Assembly (NCBI RefSeq): GCF_000001735.4
Contig: NC_003074.8
Location: 18,359,261 to 18,423,260, forward strand
Reading direction: 5' to 3'
Source: Arabidopsis thaliana
Taxonomy: Eukaryota > Streptophyta > Magnoliopsida > Brassicales > Brassicaceae
Length of the DNA: 64,000 nucleotides
Shown here: positions 10,953 to 21,681 of the stretch, one piece after another
Position numbering within the stretch: the first letter of the stretch is position 1
How the letters are laid out: every line of letters begins with the position of its first letter
The notes under the pieces: generated by a model
Told to the model about the DNA's origin: nothing
Databases searched by the model: none
The model's input: the letters and a program-made list of their open reading frames with translations, nothing else
Made by a program: the position numbers and the translations under genes

Positions 10953-11383
10953 TACCTTGAGCATCATCAATCTACAGAGTTCTCCCTCCACATTCAGCGG
11001 CATTTTCGTTTGTTTTTATAGTAACCACTAAGCTCAATCTACTGAAACAAAATATCTCGTTGTTGATGATATTATACAAACAAGTAAAATGTCTATTTGA
11101 GCTTCTTTCATGCTTCAAACATCATCTAAATTCAGACACAAAACAAGCTTCTCTATACACACCCAACTTTTTTACCTAAAAAGAATGGAGAAATTGAGCA
11201 ATTTTCAGAAATCAGAACTGAGTAAAATGTGGCAAAGACGATAAATGGGCTTTTTTCAGGCCCAGCATATCATATATAACCCAATGGGAGATGAGAAGGA
11301 GGGAGAGATAAGACTGAGAAGCAGAGAACCGAAAGAAGAAAACAAAACTCTCGAAGTCGCAACAGAAAAGAAACGAGAGAGAT

Positions 11384-12561
11384 ATGGTGGTAGGCGGCGG
11401 AGGAGAAGGAGATCAGAAGAGAAGCAGCGGAGAAATGATGGCGATGGCGAGTTTATTCAACGATCAGCAGAATCCAATTCAACAGTTTCAGGTTAAATTC
11501 AAAGAAGTAGAAACTAATTTCAAGACATGGTTGTCGAAACAGTCGATTCCGGTGGAAGCCGCCGTCGTATCCACCATGAGCGGTGTACAAGGAGCTTTCA
11601 TTGGTGGTCTCATGGGAACACTCTCTCCTGAAATGCCTCAAGCCGGCGTTGACCCTCAAGCCATAGCTTCGATGAAACAAGCTCAGGTTTCAACTCTATA
11701 TAAACCCTATCCTCATTCAAATGTTTGTAAAATTGAGGTATGAGAATTAGGGTTTTTGAATCTGTAGGCTCTTGTGGGTGGTCCTTGGGTCCAAGCTCGG
11801 AATTTTGCTGCAATTACTGGTGTGAATGCTGGAATTGCTTCTGTTATGAAGCGGATTAGAGGCAAAGAGGATATTGAATCTGCGTAAGTTTCATTCTTTG
11901 TGATTTGGTTACCATTGAGAATGAAAGTAATGGTTTTAAGTTTGCAGAGTGGTGGCAGCGTTAGGATCTGGATTTGCATACTCATTGGTGAGCCAAGGAT
12001 TGCAAGGACAACCTATGAATGCAATCACTACTGCTGCTGGTTTTGCTGTTTTTCAAGGAGTGTTTTTTAAAGTGAGTGATCATATTGAAAACTCTCTCTA
12101 CTCATGGAAACTGTATATAAGCATTTTTTTTGGTTTGATTCCTTAGTTGGGAGAAAGATTCTCTAAACCGAGTACTGAAGATCCATTTTTCACAAGAGGA
12201 AGGACAATGCTAGTGAAGCTAGGTTTGGAGAAATACGAGAAGAACTTCAAGAAAGGACTTTTAACTGATCCCACATTGCCATTGCTCACTGATAGGTAAT
12301 TATCTGAACTCCATGTAAAGTTTCTGCTAGCCTTTGTTTATGTTAGCAACTAAAGTTAATGACTTTATTAATCCAGCGCGCTGAAAGATGCGAACATCCC
12401 ACCAGGGCCAAGACTTATGATACTAGATCATATCCAGAGGTTTGAATTCAACTTCTCTGATACTCCATTGATCAAATATACGAATAATTGCTGAATTTGT
12501 GGGAGCTATTCTCTGTTCTTTTGTGTATAGGGACCCGGAGATAAAGGGCAAACGAAAGTAG
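11384..12561 (+). CDS. HP30-1: Tim17/Tim22/Tim23-family translocase (HP30-1)
   Basis: Six exons (11384-11686, 11768-11883, 11948-12071, 12147-12295, 12377-12439, 12531-12561) sum to 261 residues plus stop. The Tim17-family hydrophobic domain lies at about residues 55-180, with Gly/Ala-rich membrane segments such as GAFIGGLMGTL and AGFAVFQGVFF. A SAM-like helical domain follows at about 200-252 (LGLEKYEKNFKKGLL to IPPGPRLMILDHIQR). This hybrid arrangement matches the chloroplast inner-envelope HP30 proteins, which import transit-peptide-less proteins such as Tic32. I take it as At3g49560. Splice phases agree at every junction. Confidence 0.9.
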
Positions 12562-13398
12562 GAGCCATGTTGTTTAATCAAATATGTTTTGATGGTAACG
12601 ATCTTCAAACACATATGTAATGCCTTTTACTTTTAGCTGCTATTGCCATGAAGAGCTCTTGTTAGATACTTCTGTTTCTATTACCAATGTTTGATTATCT
12701 TTAAAAAAATTGAGTAGTTCGTCTCAAATCAAATTGGATTATAGGTTCTGAATAAAACGAAAATGAAATATGCTTTGTATGAGAATAAGATGTTTATATT
12801 ATGTATAGTTGATTGGCTTAAGATCAAGACTCGATAAAATTTTGGTTCATACAATTGGCCAATCACCAAAGTGATTCGATCAACTCTTGTTAAATTATTT
12901 GATTCTCTTTCTACCTAATTTGTACTGTTGATGTGAAGCTCCATTAATTCTCCTTTATTAAGAACAATAAGCGTGACCACGAAAGAAGAAACTTCGTAAG
13001 ACGTCTCTGTTATGTCGTAATCACTAAAGTTACATGAATACAATAACGTTTTTTTTTAATGCGGTTTTTATGAAGGAAAATATTAATTTCCTATATCAAA
13101 ATATCTCCATTAGAACAATAAGCGTGACCACGAAAGAATAAAACTTTCTGAGACGTCTCTGCAATCACAAATGTTGCATGAATTCGAGGAAATATAACTT
13201 CAAATTCCCCTAAAACAAATTTTTGTCAACATGGTTAAACACTTTTTTCTGGACATAATTTTAAAGGATTATGAAGAAAATGAAAATTTGTAATACTTAT
13301 GCAAAATTTCTTTACATATCTTTTTAACACATTAAACTACTTGGATCCCACAATTAAAAAAAAAAAAAAAGCTAAAGACAAAATAATAATTAATCTAT
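12562..13398. repeat. intergenic with a degenerate tandem direct repeat
   Basis: No gene. Two copies of a segment of about 75 bases lie at 12961-13040 and 13112-13185. The first 27 bases are identical and a shared GACGTCTCTG and TGCATGAAT/TACATGAAT continue with changes. The offset is 151 bases. It looks like an old local tandem duplication. Confidence 0.7.
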
Positions 13399-13692
13399 CT
13401 ACGAATTCGTAACAACGACTTCAAGAGAGGAAGAAGAGAGACGAGAGATTTGGTCCATGAGAAAGACTATACGAGAGTGATAGTCACGCGCCTGATCTAA
13501 AGACTCGACCTCTAGCTCCGCCAGTTGCGAGCAGAGTCTCTCCTCGGCCTCCTCCGCCACCACCGTACGCCGCCACAGCTGAACCATCTCTTTCTTCATC
13601 TCCTCCATTTCTCTCTCCAACTCTCCGTTCCTCCTCCGTAACTCCTCCACTTCTTCCGCCGCCACCGTCACATAACCTCCTCCTTTTCCCAT
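13399..13692 (-). CDS. LSU3: LSU3, response to low sulfur coiled-coil protein
   Basis: Single-exon gene of 97 residues starting MGKGGGYVTVAAEEVEELRR. It has a central coiled coil of heptads (ELEREMEEMKKEMVQLWRR) and the LSU signature AEEAEERLCSQLAELEVESL. LSU proteins are small plant-specific hub proteins strongly induced by sulfur deficiency and other stresses; they interact with many partners, including FSD2 and RAF2. The frame is open upstream to an ATG at 13848, but that ATG falls inside the UPE-box of the promoter, so the start at 13692, shared with LSU1, is correct. The product is about 70 percent alike to LSU1 at 16.2 kb, same strand. I take it as At3g49570. Confidence 0.93.
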   Translation of the reverse strand: MGKGGGYVTVAAEEVEELRRRNGELEREMEEMKKEMVQLWRRTVVAEEAEERLCSQLAELEVESLDQARDYHSRIVFLMDQISRLSSSSLEVVVTNS

Positions 13693-13790
13693 TATGATTA
13701 TGTTTCTTGTATATAGACAACAATTTGAGTTAGGTGGTTTTGCTGCTTCTTGTGTTAAACTGTTAAATTCTCTTCTATGTGTTGATGGTC

Positions 13791-13800
13791 CTTTTAATAG
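13791..13800 (-). promoter_or_regulatory. TATA-like box of LSU3
   Basis: Minus-strand CTATTAAAAG, about 100 bases upstream of the LSU3 ATG. The same CCTATTAAA core occurs in the LSU1 promoter at 16543-16551, in a similar place relative to the UPE-box. Confidence 0.5.
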
Positions 13801-13835
13801 GCATATTTTGAGTTTTGGTATTTGGGATTGCAAAG

Positions 13836-13855
13836 TGTCTAGGTTCAATGTATCT
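13836..13855 (-). promoter_or_regulatory. UPE-box (sulfur-deficiency element) of LSU3
   Basis: The plus strand reads TGTCTAGGTTCAATGTATCT. Its complement fits the UPE-box consensus described in sulfur-deficiency-responsive promoters and bound by EIL/SLIM1-type factors at every position I remember. It lies 144-163 bases upstream of the LSU3 start. Confidence 0.75.
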
Positions 13856-16174
13856 CGTGTTCTCTTCTTTTTTTTTTTGTCGACATCATTGTCTGTCTAC
13901 TGCACGTGGTACATATCATGCAAGACTATCACAATAATTTATTCCTTTTGAATATCTGCATCTAGAATTATCTTCAAGCAATATTTAACATTAAAAAAAA
14001 AAACATTTAGATTAAAATATAAATTAGGTATCGTTATCAGAAAATATATAATTTAGATATGAACTAGTATTATACTAATATGTAAACACACAAAAGTAGA
14101 TAATTATTTATACAAAATCAAATACACAAAGATATACCACACTAATGATGACGAATATTAATTAGATATATATACTAGTAACCTAATAGGTTTAAAATGT
14201 TTTTTGGGGGCTGTTTTATTACATTAATCTAGAAAATGCAACATCAGTACATACATATCCATGCATGATAGTATAAGTATATCTGGCCTATTGTAGATAT
14301 GTATCCTATATCCCAAATTTGACACATTTAAGAGAAAATCTCATATTCTATCAAAATTTTCATATAATTTGCTCATAGTGATTAGGCAAAAATCTTATAG
14401 TTATATTCCTTAATAGCTTATTAAGATGTCAAATTTCTTTTATCATCATCACCATAATTATTAGATACACAAAAAATTAGAAAATCATATTAAGACGTTA
14501 ATTAGTATTATGCGAATTAGTTGAATATTAGGAATCGGTGAACGTCGTGGAGATACATATGGGTGACGTCACCAATCACGTCGATGTAATTGTCATATCC
14601 CATTTCTTCGTGCCTCCAGTGGACCACTTCTACTTATCCCAAGTCAATGGCCGTCGCACCAATGAAACACGTAACGATTATTCCTACTAATTCATTATTC
14701 TTGAATCCACCAATATTAGTCATTAAACCCATTAATCTAGGCCAAAGTCTAAGCTATCTCTATTTCCTAAATTGTTCATGGAACTATAGTTAATTAATTA
14801 CAGTTTGGTCACCCGATATCAAAAGAATTATAGCTTTGTAAACAGTCAAATTCGATAGTCGATATCGTAGACAAATGATTCCAATAATGGTAGATCCTTC
14901 TTTTCAAGAGATATCAAAATCAGGGATAAAGTAGCATAAGAAAAAAGCCAAAGAAGAAAAAAAAATCATGAATAATCGTTTGCCCAATTATTACAAAATG
15001 CCAAAAAAAGCTGCGACATGAACAAATTCGGAGCGTGGGATGATCACATTTTAGACCATACAATTTGATTGAGTTCCTATACTGTCCAGGTTCAATGTAT
15101 CTGCTTTCTTGTCCGGTTTAGTCTTCCAAAATTACATACTGGCTCACTTCGGTTTAATTTATTCTAATTTGGTTCAACTTTGTTTAGAATGAAAAAAACA
15201 CACACACACACATCTTTCTTGAAACAATTGAAGTTTCAATTCATTTTTGGCAGGCATGGTTTACTCCGGTACCGTTGTTGATTAAATAAGAAATGGTAAT
15301 AATTTTAAATCTACGCATGGCATATTCTCATCGTCAACGGATACTATCTCAAATTTATTATGATCAAAACAGTTAATTAACAGCAAAACAAACAAAATCA
15401 CGTCAAAATCGAATGTCAATATTCCTCTTAATTTGCCAGCACCACATATCTTCATACTATTTTAAATGATTTTTTTTTATATTAACAAAATAAATATATA
15501 ATTAAATGAAATAGAAACAGAAAATGACCCTTGAACCAATGGAAAACTTACACAATTTCATGTTTCACGTCCCCTAAAGACTATTGTTATGGTTCCATAG
15601 AAAAATCATTGAACCATTCTCTCCTACGGTTTCCATTGACCACAAAAAAAAAATCCTGAAGTTGTGGAAAATTTCCATGAAACTCATGTACCCAAAAACC
15701 CTTTATTTTTTTCTACACTCAAGTTTCAATTAACTCTTCTACGATTCCTTTGAAAATTATGGTAATGTAGGATTTCATGGAATTTAAACTTCAAAGTTCT
15801 TCGATCCCCTTCGAGTCTCCAATACCTACTAGTTCCATAAAATTATTTTGATAGTTAAGATTGACATTAGATCTCACTCATATATTATTACTTCATTACT
15901 TAAACATGGTATCATTCCAAAATATTATTTGCTTCCATAAGAACTTTTGTAATTAAAAGTCAAGACAAAATATGCAACTAGTACCAGAAATACTAATTCA
16001 TTAGAAATGGAGTTCAACAATTTGTATGATTATCAGAAATTCTAATTTATTCACTAGAAATGGATTCAAACATTTAATTTATGTTGAAAACATAACATAT
16101 TACCATCGATCTATATACATGTATAGTGATTGTCACATACACAACTATACATAACTTATGAGAAATATCTTATT
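13856..16174. other. LSU3-LSU1 intergenic region, AT-rich
   Basis: No gene seen on either strand. It contains an additional UPE-box at 15083-15102 (listed separately), an (AC) run at about 15199-15211, and long A/T stretches. The last part before 16174 is the LSU1 3' flank. Confidence 0.5.
15083..15102 (-). promoter_or_regulatory. additional UPE-box copy between LSU3 and LSU1
   Basis: Identical over 20 bases to the LSU1 UPE-box (TGTCCAGGTTCAATGTATCT on the plus strand), with CTGCTT following in both. It lies about 1.39 kb upstream of LSU3 and about 1.07 kb downstream of the LSU1 stop. No LSU-like reading frame adjoins it. It is either a distal element of LSU3 or a footprint of promoter duplication. 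Confidence 0.65.
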
Positions 16175-16459
16175 CTACGAGGAAGAGACGACAGAAGAAG
16201 AAGAGAGACGAGAGATTTGATCCATGAGGAAGAGCATGCGATCGTGATAGTCACGTGCCTGTTCTAAAGACTCGACCTCCAGCTCCGCCAGCTGCGAGCA
16301 GAGTTGCTCTTCCGCCTCCTCCGCCACAACCGTTCGCTGCCACAACTTAATCATTTCTGTCTTCATCTCCGCCACTTCTCTCGAGAGCTCTATGTTCCTC
16401 CTCCTTAGCTCATCCATCTCTTCCGCCGCCACCGTCACGCATCCTCCTCGGTTCGCCAT
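16175..16459 (-). CDS. LSU1: LSU1, response to low sulfur coiled-coil protein
   Basis: Single exon of 94 residues beginning MANRGGCVTVAAEEMDELRRR. The coiled coil and the AEEAEEQLCSQLAELEVESL signature are shared with LSU3. It is a small cytosolic and chloroplast hub protein induced by sulfur starvation. A UPE-box lies at 16572-16591, about 113 bases upstream, with a TATA-like element between. The tandem same-strand arrangement with LSU3 and the shared promoter motifs indicate a tandem duplication. The two copies differ most in their last residues and at the N-terminus. I take it as At3g49580. Confidence 0.93.
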   Translation of the reverse strand: MANRGGCVTVAAEEMDELRRRNIELSREVAEMKTEMIKLWQRTVVAEEAEEQLCSQLAELEVESLEQARDYHDRMLFLMDQISRLSSSSVVSSS

Positions 16460-16542
16460 TAAGATTCTTTGTGTAAAAGGATTTGATTGTGGTTCTAACT
16501 TTGTTTCTTGATTTGTTGAGTGTTAGGGTTTGATTATGTTTC

Positions 16543-16551
16543 TTTAATAGG
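16543..16551 (-). promoter_or_regulatory. TATA-like box of LSU1
   Basis: Minus-strand CTATTAAAG about 85-92 bases upstream of the LSU1 ATG and about 20 bases downstream of the UPE-box. Counterpart of the LSU3 element at 13791-13800. Confidence 0.5.
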
Positions 16552-16571
16552 CGCTTTGTGTAGCTTTTGCA

Positions 16572-16591
16572 TGTCCAGGTTCAATGTATCT
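16572..16591 (-). promoter_or_regulatory. UPE-box (sulfur-deficiency element) of LSU1
   Basis: The plus strand reads TGTCCAGGTTCAATGTATCT. It matches the UPE consensus on the minus strand and differs by a single base from the LSU3 copy. Position and orientation relative to the gene are conserved. Confidence 0.75.
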
Positions 16592-17324
16592 GCTTCTTGA
16601 TTTTTATTTCTCCTCACTTTTGATTTCGGTCAATATTTTCTCCTTACTTGAAACTTAAACATACTCATGGCTTATGTATGCATAGACCACCCCAAAAGAG
16701 AAAATTTACTATTTTTTTCGAATGTTCAATTTTTTTTTTTCGTTTTTTTATCACAGTTTCGCTAGGTTCGATTTAAATATTTTTTATATGAAACTTAAAC
16801 CAAATTAATTTCGAAATTTCCGGTTTATCCATGTTATTAACTAGTTTTAACTTTAAAATTAATAAACAAATTGCCGTCTATACAACTATAAATTGATAAA
16901 TGGATAAATATATGTTAACGTGTAAATAGAATAGTAATTAATAATTCTAATGCCGTGGTTTACACAAATTCAATTTAATTATTTATAAATCTCTGGTCCG
17001 TCAAATTTGTAATAAAAATGTGTTGGTCTGATCTCTGATGTATGTATGTGGTATATATTGATTACATTATTGAGTTAGTAGGGCTTGAAATAGGTGACGT
17101 CTGAAGCCAATCACTATAGTGTTTCTCACTTTCTTGTGATATTGTGAGTTTGTGACAAGGATTTATTCTTTAGATTATTAACTAACAAGTTAATAATTTG
17201 GGAAAACGCTGCCGCTTAATATTGCGTTACTTATATTATGATTGAAGAACTATTATGGGATATTTCACGACATCATACATCTACAACCACTATAAAATAG
17301 AAAATTAGTGTACTATCACCAAAA

Positions 17325-17561
17325 ATATATTTCTCCTGTTCCATGAAATTTGATGTTTTAGATTTTTTTTTGTTCCATAAAAATTGATTTCTTAGGTTAA
17401 TATTATTATTATTTTTATTAATGACTAATAGAGAGAGGAAAGAAGTAGAAATTATATTATTAAATTAACAAAAAAATAATATAAATAACATAAAAGTTAA
17501 TTTTCTTAATTTGGGTGAAAAACCCAAAACATCATTCTTTTAGGAACATAGAGAATATATA
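17325..17561. mobile_element. Stowaway-like MITE
   Basis: About 235 bases, AT-rich, with imperfect terminal inverted repeats. The left end ATATTTCTCCTGTTCC followed by GATGTTTTA is matched on the right by the complement of CATCATTC...AGGAACATAGAGAATAT. The outer ends sit in TATA sequence, consistent with a TA target duplication of mariner-type elements. There is no coding capacity. Confidence 0.55.
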
Positions 17562-18300
17562 ATAGACATTTACAACTTATACATTTGTTGATAACATGCA
17601 GTATGTTAGTTTGAATACATATTTTTCACAACAGTAATAATAACAGTTGTTAGAAGACTAAACTACATTGTAAGAATCGCTTTCTCTTGTAATGATACAA
17701 TATAACATATAACATTTAAAATAAAATAAAAATCTGTAGGTTTTAAAATGTTAGCTACGTAGTCCATAACTTCAAAAAACCAATGGTTTTGAACTCATTC
17801 CATAGTGATGATTGCAAATACATATTATCTGGTTTACAAAAAAAAAAAAAAAGTGTTCCAATTATCTAGAAATGTTGGGCCTAATGCTTAAACAGTAAGC
17901 CCATATACTTAAACATCCGACTTGGCGCATTTGCTTCACCTTCTCTACCAAAAAAGCGCGTGAGATTCAGGTTCACTGTATACATTAAGAGCCTATTGTC
18001 TTGTCTCCTGTAAAACCAGAAGAAAACAAAAATTCAACAAAGGATAACAAGGACGTGGCTATTCTTCATTGGCTGCATTCACAAGAGTCGAATATTAATT
18101 AGTAATTTCACAGTATAGTACATTAAGATTAACGAGACCTATTGTCTCCTGTAATTGAGGCAACAAGATAAGGGTAAAACGAGAAAAACAAAAGAGAACA
18201 AAGACGTGGCTATTTATCATTGGTTGAATTCAATATTAATTTAATTAGTAATTTCACAGTGTTCTCAAATCGTGATCGTGTGTGTTTCTTCTACCTCTGA
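17562..18300. repeat. ATG13a upstream region with a tandem duplication
   Basis: Intergenic. A segment of about 140 bases is tandemly duplicated at about 17981-18115 and 18119-18260. Both copies contain TACATTAAGA, CCTATTGTCT, TCTCCTGTAA, GACGTGGCTATT and AGTAATTTCACAGT in the same order. The second copy abuts the presumed transcription start area of ATG13a. Confidence 0.65.
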
Positions 18301-18631
18301 AACTCTTTTTGTTTATGTTGATCATCATCATCGTCATCTGCGTGTAAAACACACTCACGCCATCGTTGACGTCTCAGATCTTCACATAAAAGCTTCTATT
18401 ATCAAACTCTCTTCCTCACGGTAACCCTAACTATCTGTAATTTATCTCTCTACACTTTCTTCATCTCTTAATCACCTTAATCATCTTAAGCTTTGTATTT
18501 CTAGATCCTTCTCCCAAAACAACGATTCGTGATCTCCGTTCTCATAGATCAGTTTCGGATTTGGATATTTCTTAGGGATTTGTGTGAGATATTTTTAGAA
18601 TTGTTTCGATTTAGGGATTTGTGTGAAGAAG

Positions 18632-20844
18632 ATGGATTTTCCAGAGAATTTGCCTTCAGATATAGGAAGATTAGAGCAGATTGTTTCTCATTTCTTCCCA
18701 AAAGCATTACACATAGTTCTTAATTCCAGAATCCCTTCGTTGCAATCTCGTGGTCGTACTCGTGAGCGTTTATCAGGTCTTAACGTTAGAAAAAGTGACA
18801 AATGGTTTAATCTTGTGATGGGAGATCGTCCTGCTGCGTTGGAGAAATTGCATTCTTGGCATAGGAATATTCTGGATTCTATGATTATTGATATCATTCT
18901 TGTCCATCCGATTTCAAACGATAATTTGGATGATGATGATGATCATAGTGATTCTGTTGTTAGATCAGCTGAGACTGTGATTGAGCGTTGGGTTGTTCAA
19001 TATGAGAATCCTTTGATTATGTCTCCTCAGAGTTCTGACTCTGCAACGCGTTACCAGAAGGTTTACAAGAAATCTATCATTCTGTTGCGGTCTCTTTATG
19101 CACAGACTCGGCTTCTTCCTGCTTATCGTGTCTCTAGGCAGCTGAGTTCTTCTCTTGCTTCTTCTGGTTATGATTTGATTTACAAGGTTTCATCTTTCAG
19201 TGACATATTCTCTGGTCCTGTGACGGAAACAATGAAAGAGTTTCGTTTTGCTCCTGTTGAAGTGCCTCCTGGTCGTCTTTGTGCATCGGTTACTTACCGT
19301 TCTGACTTATCTGATTTTAATCTCGGTGCTCATATCACATTGCCTCCGAGGATTATAACTGATTATGTGGGAAGTCCTGCAACAGATCCTATGAGGTTTT
19401 TCCCTTCTCCAGGGAGAAGTGTTGAAGGCCATTCCTTTACTGGTAGAGCTGGTCGGCCTCCATTGACTGGTTCATCTGCAGAACGTCCGCATAGCTGGAC
19501 TAGCGGCTTTCACAGACCTCCAGCTCAATTCGCAACACCGAACCAATCTTTTTCGCCAGCTCAGTCTCATCAGTTGTCACCTGGGTTACACGATTTCCAC
19601 TGGTCACGTACAGATGCTTTTGGTGACAATCACCAGCTTTCACCTCCCTTTTCACCATCGGGTTCTCCATCTACTCCAAGATACATATCTGGGGGTAACA
19701 GTCCGCGCATTAATGTGAGACCAGGGACTGCTCCAGTGACCATTCCTTCTTCAGCCACGTTAAATAGATACGTTTCATCTAACTTCTCTGAGCCAGGTAG
19801 GAATCCACTTCCTCCTTTTTCCCCCAAAAGCACAAGACGCTCCCCTTCATCGCAGGACTCTTTGCCTGGGATTGCGTTGTACAGGAGTTCTAGAAGCGGA
19901 GAGTCTCCTTCTGGATTAATGAACCAGTACCCTACTCAAAAGGTTATGCTTCTTACATCTTATGTGTCTTGCTCAATGCAAGAAAAATATCACTATATTT
20001 TGTATTGCCTCATCTGATATTTTGTTGATTTATTTATATCTACTCTTCAGCTGTCAAAGGACAGCAAATACGATTCAGGCCGCTTCTCAGGAGTTCTGTC
20101 TTCGAGTGACTCACCAAGATTCGCGTTTTCTAGGAGCCCCAGTAGATTATCTTCCCAAGACGACTTGGATGACCCTGATTGTTCATGCCCTTTTGATTTC
20201 GATGATGTTGATGAGTCAGGACTTCAGTACAGGTTGGCTTTATCCCACTACCTAACTTGAATCATTCAAAGGAAATATTATATACTTGGATTAGTTTACA
20301 GAAATCTTTACACATAGAGCTGGTCAATGACAAGATGCCATGAAGAAAACACTAATGTGTTGGCTGTTTTGTTTAATGTGAAATTGTTGGCATTCACACT
20401 CTATACTTGGCCTTTCTCTTACTGTTTCTTTATCATTTTTTGGTCTGTCAAGTTCACTTCTTCTTGGGTTTTTTAGTCTTTGGTAGTAAGAAAATGACAG
20501 ATATTTTGCAATTTTTTCGATGCAGCCATAGTCTTGACCGGAGGAAAACTTCAAGCTCTATATCGCAGTCGCTACCTCTAGGGAGAAGATCATCACAGGA
20601 CGCAGCGGTTGGTGTTCTGGTTCACATGCTGAAGACAGCACCACCATTACGACAAGACTCAAGCACTTATATGGCGTCAATGTCTGGGGTTCAGAGAGAA
20701 GGTTCAGTGTCAGGTACAGAATCTGAATTTTCGATGGCTCGTAGCACATCAGATGCACTAGAGGAACTGAGAAACTACAAACAGCTCAAAGACTTGCTTC
20801 TCTCCAAATCCAAAAGTGGGTCTGGACCAACTCGCGTCCACTGA
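18632..20844 (+). CDS. ATG13A: autophagy protein ATG13a
   Basis: Three exons (18632-19942, 20051-20232, 20526-20844) join in frame for 603 residues. The N-terminal part (about 1-220; MDFPENLPSDIGRLEQIVSH, then LHSWHRNILDSMIIDII and later YRVSRQL) is the HORMA domain of ATG13. The rest is a long Ser/Pro-rich disordered tail with an acidic CPFDFDDVDE motif at the second junction. ATG13 is the regulatory subunit of the ATG1 kinase complex and is dephosphorylated on starvation to start autophagosome formation. The in-frame GTG upstream at 18623 is not used; the start is the ATG at 18632. I take it as At3g49590. Confidence 0.93.
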
Positions 20845-21681
20845 GCCAAATCAAAGAGCGATCAAGATATGAGTTATCCGATGGTTGTTTGTAGATATGA
20901 ATTTGATGACGAATACTTAACTCTGTTGTATATTGCCAAAGAGCAATCACGTTTTGGTTTCTGTAAAAGAACTTGCCTTTGAATATGCACATAAAATAAA
21001 CTAATCAAACTTGAATCTTTTCATTATGAAGTAGTGAAATTTATTGAGGGTTTTGTTGTTGTTGACAAATCATGTGAAAACCTTGTTTTCTCATCTGGAC
21101 CTCTTTCTAGAAGAAACATGAAATACACAAATGTTGAAAACCGGTCACCTATACTCTTTTAAGATGAGTGTGAAACGAAGCAAAGAGTCACATTGATAGA
21201 GAGATCGGATGCATGATAGTTCCTACTGTGATAACAAGCTATTTGGGTATAAGGTCACAAGATGTGCAGCACAAAACGAGAGAGAGAAGAGTTTTAAACG
21301 CAATGCCCATTTAGATAAAAAGTACACCAAAAACACACACACAAAAGTCAGCTTCAAATAGCCATCCACAATAAGCCTTTGCATCTACACAAATTCAGCT
21401 TGTGCTAAGCTTTCTCCAAATCTTTGCGTTTGTTTTTTACACAAAATAAAGCTCCAAAGCCTTGCCTGCCTTTACAAAAAAACTGACCCAAAAAATGTGT
21501 CGTCCGTCTCCTGCACAACTACTGAGAAAGACAAAATCATAAGACCACCGCAGATAAGAAGAGATTTTAGTTTCGAGAAAGTAGCTCTTATAAGATATTT
21601 TACCTCCTCTAGATGGTCCAATGACTCTTTCTCAGTTCTCACGCATTCTGTTTTTACACTTTGATCACAAAGTTACAATTT
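20845..21681. other. convergent 3' region between ATG13a and UBP26
   Basis: The 3' flanks of two converging genes meet here. No coding signal. Possible ATG13a polyadenylation signals lie near 20989-20997 (AATAAA context). Confidence 0.5.

Noticed and set aside
13693-13848. Longer LSU3 starting at 13848
   Set aside because: The extra 52 residues are not found in LSU1 and their coding sequence includes the TATA-like element and part of the UPE-box.
14590-15082. A third LSU gene beside the extra UPE-box
   Set aside because: No trace of the AEEAEE-LCSQLAELEVESL signature was found in any frame there.
17961-17985. A fourth UPE-like element upstream of ATG13a (CAGGTTCACTGTATACA)
   Set aside because: It shares the CAGGTTCA core but differs from the consensus at several fixed positions, so it is not counted as a UPE-box.
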